A stretch of 53,782 bases of DNA from an uncultured Crocinitomix sp. (GCA_905478225.1 CAJQHR010000033.1:1-53782), one strand, 5' to 3'; positions 36,962-47,425 are shown, numbered from the stretch's first letter. The notes: generated by a model from the sequence alone, not told the origin. Numbers and translations are program-made.

Positions 36962-39900
36962 TTATTCACCCCTCACTAACTGCACATTACCTTGTCCGTT
37001 GAAAACAGTACTATTGGTTGATACGGCTTCGTAGGTATAAAAATAGACCCCATTTGTGCAAGGATCGCCATTGAAATCAGATCCATCCCAACCTTCAGTT
37101 ACAGCATTTAATTGGGCAACTTTAATTCCCCAACGGTTGACAATAGTACACTGAAATGTTTCTATACCTAAAGTGCTAAATTCAAAGGTAAACTCGTCAT
37201 TGATTCCATTCCCTCCAGGACTAAAAATATTGGGGGCAACAAATTCAGGCTGTACGTGAACTATGAGCTTTTTACACGTTGTATCTGTGCATCCGTTTTT
37301 ATTGCGAGCAACCAAACACACTTCATAAATGGCTTCACCAACATAACTGGTGTCCATCACTTCAAAATAATCATGTGAAATGGTCCAGGCACTAGAAGTA
37401 TGATTCAAATTCCAGAAAAAGGTAGTATCCGCAATTGGGTTATTTGGATTTGCGAAATATTCAGATTGATTCACAAAATTCGCAAGAACTAATTCCGTTC
37501 CTTCACAATTCTCATCCAATTGGTCAGAATTAACAGTAAAAGCAGCAATAGGACTTACGGAGTCAAGTTGAATTGTTTCAGTCAAAACACAGCCATTTGC
37601 ATCTGTAACCACAATACGATAAACCCCAGGGTCTAAACTTCCCCACGTGGAATTTTCAGATGTTTCAAGCGTTTCCAAATTAATCCAATCGGACTCATAA
37701 CCCGGCGTTCCACCAATTGCAGCCGCGTAAACTACACCGTTACCCGATTGGTGATCGAATAAACGACAAAAAGCAGGTTCATAGCCAATTTGAGAAAACA
37801 CCAATTCATCTGGTTCGGTAATCGTAAAAGAAACCACAGCTGAACAACCTAAATCATCATTAACGGTTAAGGTGTACTCACCCGCTGACAATTGAGAAGA
37901 AGAATCGGCCCCAACTCCTGTTACCCCATAAGGATCAGGTGACCAAATAAATGTAATATTATCCAAATCACCTTGAGCATTAAAAACAGAATCTACCACT
38001 GCAATTCCAGTAGGGTCGCCGAAACAAATCGGATCAAATAAGTCTAAATCAAAATAAACAGAATCGGGCTGAATCAATTCAAAAATTAAAGTATCTACAC
38101 AACCAGCTGAATCTAAGGCATATACCTCATAAATGCCAGCACTCATTGAATTATATGTCGCTCCTTCAATCGGATTTTCAGGTAACCAGGTATAGGTAAT
38201 AGGTTCAACCCCAATAGCTGTTCCTACTGTCGCTGAGCCATCAGCAAAACCATAACAGCTGGAGTTATTGGCGATTAAAGTGTCTAAGCCTAGGGTCTCC
38301 CCAACGGCTATTGTAATCGTATTTTCATAACTACAGCCATTAGCATCTATAGCCATAACTGTATACGTTCCAACGCATAATTCATCAAAGAAACCCGTTT
38401 CATTCATAGCGCCATCTAAATTAAATTCAAATGGAGCAACTCCAGATTCAGGAACTAAAGTTACGGTTCCATTACATGCTCCTGCGCATGCTCCATCTGT
38501 AATTAATTCATTTACGATTAAAGAATCAACATCAGCAATAACAACCGAATCTATAAAAACACAACCGTCAGCATCTGTTACCAACAAGGCGTACGTTCCA
38601 GCACATAAACCTGTATAGATTCCGGTTGCGCTAATGTCACCTTCCAAATCAAAAACAAAAGGTGGAAAACCGCCACTTACAGTAATTTCAACTGATCCGT
38701 CACAATCATCACTACACGATTGCAAAGTCAATTCCTGACTCAAGTCACCCGGTGCACCAATCACTACTTCAATTGAATCTACACGTACAATAGAATCACA
38801 CAGCTCATTCGCCCATGTAATAGTCGCGGTATACCATCCGGCGCAAAGATCAGTTGCGGTTGTGGTTGTTTGACCACCCGGACTCCAAAGTACCGTTGCA
38901 AATGCGAGCTCCGGGCAAATGCTAGTCATATCTTCAATTGATGCCGTGCCAGAACATTCACCACATGGTTGTGGTGTTGAAGACATGGAATAATCCACCA
39001 TCTCCTCAAAATCATAAGACTCCACATAATCTGCACCGCACGAACTCATGCGTTCTCTCGCAATGCGCAAATCAAAACAAGTATCTGGCAATGCAATCGC
39101 CTCAATATATTCCAATTCTCTAGAGTATTTGATCAAACTATCCTCAGTGCCAACATATACATTTCCGCAAACATCTGTATCGATTCCTCCGCAAAAAGCA
39201 AGATCACCGTAAGGTGTAATATCAAGCGGTGTGACTTCTACAGAACCTAAAAACCCACCTGTTGCTTTGTCCCACCTATTTAAGATATCTCCATCATAGG
39301 TGTAAACATCAAAACTACATGCAATTCCATTATGACCATTTGGTGAATACCAATCAGGCCCCTCCCCAGTCTCCACTTCGCGCCCTAAATAACCAATACA
39401 AGAAATCTCCTCATAGGTATGTGCCGTTGCTGCCTCCCATAAGATACTTGTAGGGTCAGAGATCTCAATTTTATAAAGCACATTATTATACAACCCAACG
39501 TCATCAGCCGAACAAAGCAGATAAAAATATTCTCCACAAGGATCAACCTCAAGCAAAGTAGCATCTGTTAAATTAGGAGGAAAAGGAATTAATGGTGCAT
39601 AGCGGTTATTAGTTGTTAAATCACCGTCCACCGCACATAAATGAGCGTTACGTGGCAAACCACCGGCACCAACCACTACTTGGTCTGTAACCGGATTATA
39701 GTTAAGTCTCCAAAGCTCCCCAGGATCCGGGTTATCGCCCCATGGTGAATAGGAAATCCCTTCGCTTACTTCTCCATCCGTATCTAGTCGCCAAATATCA
39801 TCAATTCCTAAAAATAGCGCCATATTCATGCAATAGGTATGACCTGTATACGGGTTCATATCTAAACCCCCATAAAATTCATTCAATTCTCCCGGAAAGG

Positions 39901-40801
39901 TCCAAATCCATTCCAATAAACCAGTATTATCATAATGCGCCACTTGGTTTCCGCGTTGTCCTAAAATGGAAACATTCCCTTCAAAATCCATCCCAATATC
40001 ATAGGCTTGCTGTTTTTCTATAAATGGGAGAGCAGGCACTAACCAAGGGTCAATTATTACTTCTTCTTTAGGATCATAACTATCCAACTTAAATTGAATA
40101 TTGCCATCATCCGTTAATTGATAGAAACTAGACAACGGCGCTTTATTACTGGAGAACCAAGCTGTCGGAGCAAGATCTTTAAAAGCATCAATTTTAGAAG
40201 CAATTTCTAATTCTCCCGCTTCACCAATCCGAACCTCAGCCTCATCAAAATCCATTAAAATATCACTAGCGTTACTTTCAGAGTGAAGAATAAATGAATA
40301 TTTTAATCCACCTTCTTCAGGCATTATAAATTCTAAATCAATCCCATCATAAATATTATGATAAATCAGTTTTTTAAAGGTCTGTGATTTTAAGGTTTTT
40401 TCAAGATTTTTTGGGTCTTGAAAATTTAAGGTATGTTCATTTTTATCTAATGCAGAAATTTCAATACCAACATTAGCATTTAACCATTTTAGTTTAAAAT
40501 AATTAGACGGAATTGCTCTAACTTGTTGATTATTCTCCTGCTTTTCATGACGTTCCCAAGCTTCTTCAGGTGTTAATTTTTCTTTTTGACCAATAATTAC
40601 TCCATTTGAAGTAAAATAAAAGGAATAAGGTCCGTAATTGCTATAATACAAAAGTGGGTCACTCATTATTGTATCATATCTCCCACTATTTTCTGCTATT
40701 CCCAAATCACTGAATGGTGAATGCGACCAGTCAGATGGAGCTAGCTGACTAAAAGCCGACCCCATTATAAAACAGAAAAATCCAAAAATAATGTGCTTCA
40801 T
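36962..40801 (-). CDS. Secreted DUF7948-like/propeller/SprB-repeat protein with CHU_C sorting domain
   Basis: A 1279-residue protein. Signal peptide MKHIIFGFFCFIMGSAFS; residues 25-255 form a DUF7948-like N-terminal domain (YYSNYGPYSFYFTSNGVI, IYHNIYDGIDLEFIMPE, EVIIDPW); residues 255-610 look like a beta-propeller (NTGLLEWIW, DACGNVYVG-like blades); residues 615-1090 hold about five SprB repeats (CDGSVEITVSGGFPPFVFDL, GLCAGTYALLVTDADGC); and the last 90 residues are CHU_C (NIFSPGGNGINDEFTF, NRWGIKV, GWDGSDFNGD). It is a T9SS type B substrate, likely surface-displayed. A ruined tandem copy lies directly downstream in two pieces (36435-36888 and 34719-35281). Confidence 0.9.
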   Translation of the reverse strand: MKHIIFGFFCFIMGSAFSQLAPSDWSHSPFSDLGIAENSGRYDTIMSDPLLYYSNYGPYSFYFTSNGVIIGQKEKLTPEEAWERHEKQENNQQVRAIPSNYFKLKWLNANVGIEISALDKNEHTLNFQDPKNLEKTLKSQTFKKLIYHNIYDGIDLEFIMPEEGGLKYSFILHSESNASDILMDFDEAEVRIGEAGELEIASKIDAFKDLAPTAWFSSNKAPLSSFYQLTDDGNIQFKLDSYDPKEEVIIDPWLVPALPFIEKQQAYDIGMDFEGNVSILGQRGNQVAHYDNTGLLEWIWTFPGELNEFYGGLDMNPYTGHTYCMNMALFLGIDDIWRLDTDGEVSEGISYSPWGDNPDPGELWRLNYNPVTDQVVVGAGGLPRNAHLCAVDGDLTTNNRYAPLIPFPPNLTDATLLEVDPCGEYFYLLCSADDVGLYNNVLYKIEISDPTSILWEAATAHTYEEISCIGYLGREVETGEGPDWYSPNGHNGIACSFDVYTYDGDILNRWDKATGGFLGSVEVTPLDITPYGDLAFCGGIDTDVCGNVYVGTEDSLIKYSRELEYIEAIALPDTCFDLRIARERMSSCGADYVESYDFEEMVDYSMSSTPQPCGECSGTASIEDMTSICPELAFATVLWSPGGQTTTTATDLCAGWYTATITWANELCDSIVRVDSIEVVIGAPGDLSQELTLQSCSDDCDGSVEITVSGGFPPFVFDLEGDISATGIYTGLCAGTYALLVTDADGCVFIDSVVIADVDSLIVNELITDGACAGACNGTVTLVPESGVAPFEFNLDGAMNETGFFDELCVGTYTVMAIDANGCSYENTITIAVGETLGLDTLIANNSSCYGFADGSATVGTAIGVEPITYTWLPENPIEGATYNSMSAGIYEVYALDSAGCVDTLIFELIQPDSVYFDLDLFDPICFGDPTGIAVVDSVFNAQGDLDNITFIWSPDPYGVTGVGADSSSQLSAGEYTLTVNDDLGCSAVVSFTITEPDELVFSQIGYEPAFCRLFDHQSGNGVVYAAAIGGTPGYESDWINLETLETSENSTWGSLDPGVYRIVVTDANGCVLTETIQLDSVSPIAAFTVNSDQLDENCEGTELVLANFVNQSEYFANPNNPIADTTFFWNLNHTSSAWTISHDYFEVMDTSYVGEAIYEVCLVARNKNGCTDTTCKKLIVHVQPEFVAPNIFSPGGNGINDEFTFEFSTLGIETFQCTIVNRWGIKVAQLNAVTEGWDGSDFNGDPCTNGVYFYTYEAVSTNSTVFNGQGNVQLVRGE

Positions 40802-40893
40802 ATCTGAATTGCAATGTACCTAAAAATTAGCTGATTATACTAAGTCGCACTAAATATTAGTCCGGATTTAAATCCAGATTCAATCTATAGACG

Positions 40894-41400
40894 TTGGATG
40901 ATTTAGAAGATGGCGCATTAGCACAAGCTAAAAATTTAGCGAACCTTCCTTTTACGTTTAGTCATACCCCATTAATGCCAGATAGCCATCAGGGTTACGG
41001 AATGCCTATTGGAAGTATTTTAGCAACTGAAGGAGTTATTATTCCAAACGCTGTTGGTGTTGATATTGGGTGTGGAATGTGTGCTCAAAAAACCAATTTA
41101 ACGGACTTGTCTCAAGCTGATCTTAAAAAAACATTAAGTCATGCGCGTAGTTTAATTCCATTAGGATTTAACTGGCATGAAAAAGATCAAGATGCAACGT
41201 TAATGCCCAAAGGTCATCAAAAATTGAACATAGTTTCTAAAGGATATGATAAAGCATTAAAACAAATTGGGAGCTTGGGTGGTGGAAATCACATCATTGA
41301 AATTCAAAAAGGATCAGATGGTTTTATTTGGGTGATGATTCATTCTGGAAGCAGAAATTTAGGGTATAGCGTTGCGAAACATTATAACAAGGCGGTTATT
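40894..41400 (+). pseudogene. Internal fragment of an RNA ligase RtcB gene
   Basis: After a TAG at 40888-40890 the frame reads TLDDLEDGALAQAKNLANLP, MPDSHQGYGMPIGS, VGVDIGCGMCA, SLGGGNHIIEI and HSGSRNLGYSVAKHYNKA. These are RtcB metal-site motifs: the Asp/Cys of DIGCG, Asn/His of GGGNH and the His of HSGS. The first few residues and the whole second half, including the guanylylated His region, are missing, so the ligase cannot work. Similarity stops near 41400, but the frame stays open into the peptidase gene that follows, giving an apparent 641-codon fusion that starts only at a TTG. Confidence 0.85.
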
Positions 41401-41475
41401 CAACCAAAATCTCAGCTATTATTGAAGCACATGCGAATACCTTTAGAGTCGCCAAAAACATCTATTTTTAACCAT

Positions 41476-42819
41476 ATGATAAAATCGATTTTTAGAATTA
41501 GCCTCATTCTGTCAGCACTTCTTTTAATTCAGACAGCAGCACCTCTTTTCGCTCAAGAACAACCTTCGGCCGTTTCTACAAGTGTGCCGCCACGCGATTT
41601 GAAAACGCAAATAAAGAAAATTCCTGGGGTTAAAAAAGTTAAAGAAATCAACATCAGCGATCATTTTAAAAGGTGTTATGAAATTTGGTTCGAACAGCAT
41701 ATCGATCCGAATGATAAAAACGCGGGCACCTTTTTACAATTGGTGTATTTAAGCGAATGTGATGCATCCGCACCTGTTGTAGCAGAGTTGGAAGGATATA
41801 CTGCATATTCTGCACGAACAAACGAATTAACATCTCTATTAAAAGCCAATCAAATTCGCATTGAACACCGCTATTTTGATCAATCTGCACCAAAAAAAGG
41901 AATTCCTTGGGAAACATTAACCGTTGAAAATGCCGCATACGATCACCACGTCATTATTAACGCCTTGCGTGACGCAATTTATCCAACCAATAAATTTATA
42001 AGTACTGGAATTAGTAAAGGAGGACAAACGACCATGTTGCACCGTTCTTTTTATCCGAATGATGTGGATGCGAGTGTTTGTTACGTGGCTCCCTTAAACT
42101 TGACACGTGAAGACCCGCGTATCTATTCATTTCTAGCTGCTGTTGCCACCGCCGAGGAACGTAAAGCAGTTTATACTTTTCAGGTGCTCTGTTTTGAAAA
42201 AAAGACTGAATTAACATCACTTTTGCAAACAATCGCCGATAAAAATGGATATGCATGGGACATCCCAATCGTTAAAGCATTTGAGTATTATGTGTTAGAA
42301 TATTCATTTGCTTTTTGGCAGTGGGGCGCTTACGAGGCAGCAAATATTCCAAATACGGATTCGTCTGACAGTCTCATTCTAAGTCATTTGATTAATGTTT
42401 CAGGAATCTCATTTTTTGAAAAACATGGCGTTAAAGATTTACAGCCTTATTTTTACGCGGCACTCACCGAAATGGGAATTTACGGCTATCAATATGAACC
42501 ATTTTCAAAATATCTTTCGCAACAATCAGATTATTTATTTGATTTTACGGCGCCCGACGGACGCCCCACCGAATTTGATCCAGCACCAATGAAAAAGCTA
42601 AATGACTTTATTCAAAACGAGGCTGAAACCATTCTTTTTATCTATGGTGAGTATGATACATGGAGTGCAACAGCTGTTGAATTAAGCGAGGCCGCAAAGG
42701 AACGTGGACTGAAGAAATTTGTGAATCCTGGGGGTCATCATGGCACAAGAATTGGAAGTTTTGACTCCAAAACAAAAGCTGAAATTTTAAATACTATTGT
42801 AGGCTGGATTGGAGAATAA
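41476..42819 (+). CDS. Secreted S37-type (PS-10) serine peptidase
   Basis: A 447-residue product from the ATG at 41476, whose signal peptide (MIKSIFRISLILSALLLIQT, ending LFAQ) shows this is the true start although the frame is open upstream through an RtcB relic. The alpha/beta-hydrolase nucleophile is Ser180 in GISKGGQT; candidate Asp and His lie in YGEYDTWSA and GGHHGTRI near the C-terminus. The conserved EHRYFDQSAP and WQWGAYE segments fit the S37/S28-like family, which releases N-terminal tripeptides (Streptomyces) or acts on dietary proteins in Bacteroidetes. It would act in the periplasm. Possible promoter and leader sequence overlap the RtcB fragment. Confidence 0.85.
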   Translation: MIKSIFRISLILSALLLIQTAAPLFAQEQPSAVSTSVPPRDLKTQIKKIPGVKKVKEINISDHFKRCYEIWFEQHIDPNDKNAGTFLQLVYLSECDASAPVVAELEGYTAYSARTNELTSLLKANQIRIEHRYFDQSAPKKGIPWETLTVENAAYDHHVIINALRDAIYPTNKFISTGISKGGQTTMLHRSFYPNDVDASVCYVAPLNLTREDPRIYSFLAAVATAEERKAVYTFQVLCFEKKTELTSLLQTIADKNGYAWDIPIVKAFEYYVLEYSFAFWQWGAYEAANIPNTDSSDSLILSHLINVSGISFFEKHGVKDLQPYFYAALTEMGIYGYQYEPFSKYLSQQSDYLFDFTAPDGRPTEFDPAPMKKLNDFIQNEAETILFIYGEYDTWSATAVELSEAAKERGLKKFVNPGGHHGTRIGSFDSKTKAEILNTIVGWIGE

Positions 42820-42862
42820 TTAGCTCATTTCAATTCTATCCCCGAAGCAATTCTATTTCCTT

Positions 42863-42882
42863 ACCCTTGCACAGGGGTCTAT
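42863..42882 (+). terminator. Possible weak terminator after the S37 peptidase gene
   Basis: ACCCTTG and CAGGGGT pair with one wobble across a tight loop, followed by a T-rich stretch (CTATTTTATT). It lies 43 bases after the stop. The small loop makes it uncertain. Confidence 0.35.
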
Positions 42883-43053
42883 TTTATTCAGTTATCTCGT
42901 GGCCCAGTACAGAAAATGAGAAAATACTCATTGCACATTAATTCGGTTGTTTCACTGAATTATACTTATCTTGAAAGGCGATACAACTTTTTAGCGTCTA
43001 ACCACGTTTATAGATAAGCAACTTATATCGGAATTATAATTAATACCAAACAC

Positions 43054-46000
43054 ATGAAATTAGCACTGAGTTTATTCGGTTTTATTTTACTAGCAGGCGG
43101 AGGAGCCTATAGTCAAATAGGGCCCCAAGAAACTGTTTTATCACACCAAAGCATTTGCTTTATCCAAAATAATGGACAATGGCATGATAACGTCAATTAC
43201 CGAAGCCCCTTAGGAACAGGTTCAGTTTATTTGGAAGATAATGTTTTCACATATTCTCAACTTGACCCAGGAGACATTGATGCAGCACACAGCCATTCAG
43301 ATGAGGGAGAGGAACACGGGCATGATCACGGTCTGATTGATGGACACGCTTGGCGAACAACATTTGTTGGAGCCAATACAAGTCCAACGTTAATTAGAAC
43401 GGATAAAAGAACCGAGTATCACAATTATTTTATTGGAAACGATAAATCGAAATGGGCCTCAAACGTCCCCATCTTCAACTGTATCACTTATGACGATTTG
43501 TATGTTGGAATCGACATGAAAGTGTACAGTTCAAATGCACTTTTTAAGTATGATTTTATTGTGGCGCAAGGGGCAAACCCAGCGCTTATCCAAATGAATT
43601 ATACAGGATTGGATAGAATTGAACTTAGAAATGGAAATTTAGTTTCTGTAACTACAATAGGAGAATTCATTGAAAAAGCGCCTTATGCGTATCAAGTAAT
43701 AAATGGTGTGCAGGTTGAAGTTGCTTGTGATTTCGTTTTAGACGGAACAACAGTAAGCTTTAGTTTTCCAGAAGGATATGATGCAGCATTAGAATTAGTA
43801 ATTGATCCAGAATTAATTGGAGCGACATTATCAGGCTCAACAGTAACAAATTACGGACATTGTGCTACTTATGATTTTGACGAGAATATTTATACAGGGG
43901 CACGTTCATTTGGTGATGGGTATCCAACAGAAGATGGATCGTTTCAAACTGATTTTGGAGGATCTCAGGATATCGCAATCAGTAAACTTAATCCTGATGC
44001 ATCAACATTAATTTACGCAACTTATTTAGGAGGTTCTTCGAATGACCTTCCGCATAGTATGGTTTGTAATGAAGATAACGAACTTTACGTTTTTGGCTCT
44101 TCTCGCTCAATTGACTATCCGGTTGCTGATGATGCCTTTAATTCTACAGGACCAGATGGAGGAATATCGGAAGATATTATTATTACGCATCTGAATATAA
44201 CTGGGACTGATATTATTGGATCAACATATGTTGGAGGTACTGGAGTTGATGGCATCAATAACTTAACGAGTAACTACGGTGATCAATACCGTGGTGAAAT
44301 TGTAGTTGATAGTGATGGAAACTGTTATATTTCCTCATGTTCTGCTTCGACTGACTTTCCAACAACCGCAGGTGCTTATCAAGAGACTTATGCAGGCGGT
44401 GGCAGAGATATCGTGGTTTTTTCAATGCCACCAGATCTTGAAACAATGAATTGGTCAACTTATATTGGAGGTGGAAATACAGAAGCTGGCCTCGGTTTAA
44501 GATTAGATTTTGAAGATAATGTTTATATCAGTGGTGTTGCTTCAGATGAATTTATGGAAATGACTGGTTATCAAACCACTTATCAAGGTGGGGATAGAGA
44601 TGCCTTTGCAATTCGTTTAATTGATGATGGAGCAACCATTTCAGCAAGTACTTATTGGGGAACAACAACACGAGATGCTGCTTTCTTTATTGATTTAGAC
44701 AATGACGGAAATGTGTTTTTGTATGGACAAAGTAATGGCGGTTTATCAGAAGTGACAGACGGTGTCTATGTGAACCCAGGAAGTCATCAATTCATTTGTA
44801 AACTTTCTCCAGATCTCGTTGACTTAGAATTTGGAACGGTTGTAGGAGAAGGCGGCGCAAACTTTATTCCGATTGCCTTTATGGTAGATGCTTGCGGATA
44901 CGTGTACTTTTCTGGTCATGGAGCCTCTCCTGGTGTGCCACTGACAGATGACGCGCTTTATGTTACCGGTGAGTTTTATTTGGGGGTTTTACAACCAGAA
45001 GCAATTGATCTAGAATTTGCAACACTTTATAGCGGTAACCACGTAGATGGAGGTACAAGTCGATTTGACCCGGCGAACGGAGTAGTTTACCAAGCAGTTT
45101 GTTCTTGCGAACCATTTACAACTACGCCAGGGGCGCACAGCACTGCGCCAGGTGGAGGATGTGATATTGGAGTTTTTAAAATTGACTTTGGAATTGCACA
45201 CGTAAACGCGCAAGCAGATGCATCACCATCTACAGCAGGATGTATTCCTTTCACAGTTGATTTTGAAAACGAAAGTACAGGTTTAACTTATGAGTGGGAT
45301 TTTGATGACGGGGGCGCAACGTCAACTGACTTTGAACCTTCGCACACCTTTACAACGCCTGGTGTATACAATGTAATGTTGGTTGCATTTGATCCTGATG
45401 GATGTTTAACCTCAGACACAACTTTTATTGAGATTGTTGTTGGAGACGGTGAATCACCAATAGCAACATTTGATTATGAAGTAAATTGCGCTACGGGGGA
45501 AATTACAATAAACTATACCGGTTCACCAGATGTTCCAGTTATTTGGGAAATGGGTGATGGAACAACTATTGAAGATGAATATGACTTCTCACACACCTAT
45601 GGTGCTGATGGTACATTCACGATTACATTAACAGCAGGAGATGGTTTTTGCGCTGACCTTACTGTGGTAACAGAGGAAATTACTATTGGGTCTCCTTCAG
45701 TAGACATTATTTTTAATAATCCAACTTGTTACTTATTCTCTGATGGATCAGTTACCATTGATGTGCTTGCACCAACTGGTGATGAATTAATTGAGATAAC
45801 AGACATTGAAGGCACGCTCTTGAATGTTGGTGGTTCCAATACAGCGAATACACTATCATCTGGTTGGTATTATTTCACCGTAGACTTAGGTGATGGATGT
45901 GAATTAAGTGATTCAATCCAATTAATAGACCCACCAGCCATTAATGCACAAATAAACTTGACACATGTCTTGTGTTACGGTGATGCAACAGGGTCTGCAA

Positions 46001-47040
46001 TAGTTGATACTGTATTTAATTCGCAAGGTGATTATGATCAAATGGTTTACATTTGGGCACCTGACCCTTTTGATATAAGTGGACTAGGTGCAAATGAAAT
46101 TACCGATTTAGAGGCAGGTTATTATACTTTAACCATTAATGATGAGAATGGTTGTTCTCGTGTATTTGACTTTGAGATTACGCAGCCTGACGAATTAATC
46201 TTGTCTGAATTTGGTTATGAACCAGCTTATTGTCGCGTATTCGGCTATCAATCAGGTAACGGAGTTGTGTTTGCATCAGCCTCTGGCGGTGTCGCAGATT
46301 ACGATTATTTATGGACAAATTTAGAGACAGGGGATACGCATATTCCAACTACGTGGGGAGGTTTAAATCCTGGCACGTATGAAATGAGAGTAATCGATCA
46401 AAATGGTTGTATCTTAATTCAACAAATTGAGGTTGATTCCTTAAATCCAATTGCTGACTTTAAATTTGATACGGGCCAAACGGCTACTGATTGTGATGCG
46501 ATTGTTCCTGTAGACATTACGTTTACAAACCAATCACTTTATTATGCGAATCCGAATAACCCAGGAGCAGACACTACATTCTTGTGGAACTTCAATAACC
46601 CGAACGCAAGTTGGGTGATTTCTCATGATATTAATGAAGAATATATTATTCCTTATACTCAAAGTGGAACTTATGAAGTATGTGTAATTGCACAAAACAA
46701 GAATGGCTGTAAGGATACTTCTTGTCAGGAGATTATTCTTTGTGATGAGTTAAAATTTGGAACAGTAAATATCTTTACACCTGATGGTGATGGAATTAAT
46801 GATGATTTTACATTCGTAAATCGATCAGAATCTGTCATAGAATTCACCTGTATTGTTGTTAACAGATGGGGAATTACCATTGCCGAGTTTAATGACATTA
46901 CCCAAGGATGGGATGGAACTGACAAACAAGGACAACCTGTTCCAGATGGCGTTTACTTCTTTATTTACGCAGGAAAAGGACAAACGGGAGAAGAGTTTGA
47001 AGGCCAAGGAACCGTACAAGTAGTCGGAACTGGCAACTAA
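43054..47040 (+). CDS. Giant secreted DUF7948/SBBP/PKD/SprB protein with CHU_C sorting domain (copy 1)
   Basis: A 1328-residue T9SS type B substrate. Signal peptide MKLALSLFGFILLAGGGAYS; DUF7948 domain at about 30-250 (FIQNNGQWHDNVNYRSPLG, PYAYQVINGVQVEVACDFVL); SBBP-type beta-propeller at about 255-705 (IYATYLGGSSNDLPHSM, WSTYIGGG, YWGTTTRDAAF blades); PKD domain near 715-800 (YEWDFDDGG), a second PKD-like domain to 885 and SprB-like repeats to about 1110; CHU_C from 1234 (NIFTPDGDGINDDFTF, NRWGI, GWDGTDKQG). An unusual His-rich loop at residues 77-98 (AHSHSDEGEEHGHDHG) could bind metal. The gene has its own terminator at 47064. It is a close full-length paralogue of the gene at 48953. Role inferred: surface adhesion or scaffold. 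Confidence 0.93.
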   Translation: MKLALSLFGFILLAGGGAYSQIGPQETVLSHQSICFIQNNGQWHDNVNYRSPLGTGSVYLEDNVFTYSQLDPGDIDAAHSHSDEGEEHGHDHGLIDGHAWRTTFVGANTSPTLIRTDKRTEYHNYFIGNDKSKWASNVPIFNCITYDDLYVGIDMKVYSSNALFKYDFIVAQGANPALIQMNYTGLDRIELRNGNLVSVTTIGEFIEKAPYAYQVINGVQVEVACDFVLDGTTVSFSFPEGYDAALELVIDPELIGATLSGSTVTNYGHCATYDFDENIYTGARSFGDGYPTEDGSFQTDFGGSQDIAISKLNPDASTLIYATYLGGSSNDLPHSMVCNEDNELYVFGSSRSIDYPVADDAFNSTGPDGGISEDIIITHLNITGTDIIGSTYVGGTGVDGINNLTSNYGDQYRGEIVVDSDGNCYISSCSASTDFPTTAGAYQETYAGGGRDIVVFSMPPDLETMNWSTYIGGGNTEAGLGLRLDFEDNVYISGVASDEFMEMTGYQTTYQGGDRDAFAIRLIDDGATISASTYWGTTTRDAAFFIDLDNDGNVFLYGQSNGGLSEVTDGVYVNPGSHQFICKLSPDLVDLEFGTVVGEGGANFIPIAFMVDACGYVYFSGHGASPGVPLTDDALYVTGEFYLGVLQPEAIDLEFATLYSGNHVDGGTSRFDPANGVVYQAVCSCEPFTTTPGAHSTAPGGGCDIGVFKIDFGIAHVNAQADASPSTAGCIPFTVDFENESTGLTYEWDFDDGGATSTDFEPSHTFTTPGVYNVMLVAFDPDGCLTSDTTFIEIVVGDGESPIATFDYEVNCATGEITINYTGSPDVPVIWEMGDGTTIEDEYDFSHTYGADGTFTITLTAGDGFCADLTVVTEEITIGSPSVDIIFNNPTCYLFSDGSVTIDVLAPTGDELIEITDIEGTLLNVGGSNTANTLSSGWYYFTVDLGDGCELSDSIQLIDPPAINAQINLTHVLCYGDATGSAIVDTVFNSQGDYDQMVYIWAPDPFDISGLGANEITDLEAGYYTLTINDENGCSRVFDFEITQPDELILSEFGYEPAYCRVFGYQSGNGVVFASASGGVADYDYLWTNLETGDTHIPTTWGGLNPGTYEMRVIDQNGCILIQQIEVDSLNPIADFKFDTGQTATDCDAIVPVDITFTNQSLYYANPNNPGADTTFLWNFNNPNASWVISHDINEEYIIPYTQSGTYEVCVIAQNKNGCKDTSCQEIILCDELKFGTVNIFTPDGDGINDDFTFVNRSESVIEFTCIVVNRWGITIAEFNDITQGWDGTDKQGQPVPDGVYFFIYAGKGQTGEEFEGQGTVQVVGTGN

Positions 47041-47063
47041 GCTTAAACTTTAATAGAATTGAT

Positions 47064-47100
47064 AACCTCCTGTTTGCCTAAGGCCGGCAGGAGGTTTTTT
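47064..47100 (+). terminator. Terminator after the first giant DUF7948 gene
   Basis: AACCTCCTG pairs perfectly with CAGGAGGTT, extended by two G-T wobbles and an inner GCC/GGC with a TAA loop, then six T. It lies 24 bases after the stop at 47040 and also faces the end of the minus-strand membrane gene. Confidence 0.85.
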
Positions 47101-47356
47101 ATTCCCTTAATTTTTTTCTTAAACCTATGGTACATATAGCAAAAAGCATGGTTCCTAAAATTCCTAAAGAAAAAATTTCTTCTGTGAAATGTGCTCCAAG
47201 TTCATGTATAATAACGATAATGCCCATTACCGTCAGTAGAATACTCGCATAATAACTTGCCTTTGTATAGCCCGATTTCTTTCTACCCATTTGAACAAAA
47301 CCAGTTATCAAGAGCGTCGTTATGAAAACTGGCGCAAGAACAACAATAATGAACAT
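47099..47356 (-). CDS. Small three-helix membrane protein
   Basis: An 85-residue product from the ATG at 47356 (MFIIVVLAPVFITTLLITGF). A TTG two codons upstream is less likely. Three predicted transmembrane helices are separated by short basic loops (QMGRKKSGYTK) and an acidic, His-containing loop (HELGAHFTEEIF); the end is basic (RKKLRE). No family is recognised. It is on the opposite strand to its neighbours and its end touches the terminator of the giant gene. Inner-membrane location is inferred. Confidence 0.65.
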   Translation of the reverse strand: MFIIVVLAPVFITTLLITGFVQMGRKKSGYTKASYYASILLTVMGIIVIIHELGAHFTEEIFSLGILGTMLFAICTIGLRKKLRE

Positions 47357-47425
47357 GACCAACTAATCAAAACCTGCAATATGAAGATCCACCATAGTTC
47401 CATATTACGAAAAATGAGGGGTTAG

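Noticed and set aside
40864-40875. Palindrome GGATTTAAATCC between the DUF7948 gene and the RtcB relic
   Set aside because: Only 12 bases and AT-rich; could occur by chance, and no related copy was noticed near other promoters.
40894-42819. Novel bifunctional RNA ligase-peptidase
   Set aside because: The RtcB part is truncated at both ends, starts only at TTG and lacks the catalytic second half; the peptidase has its own signal peptide.
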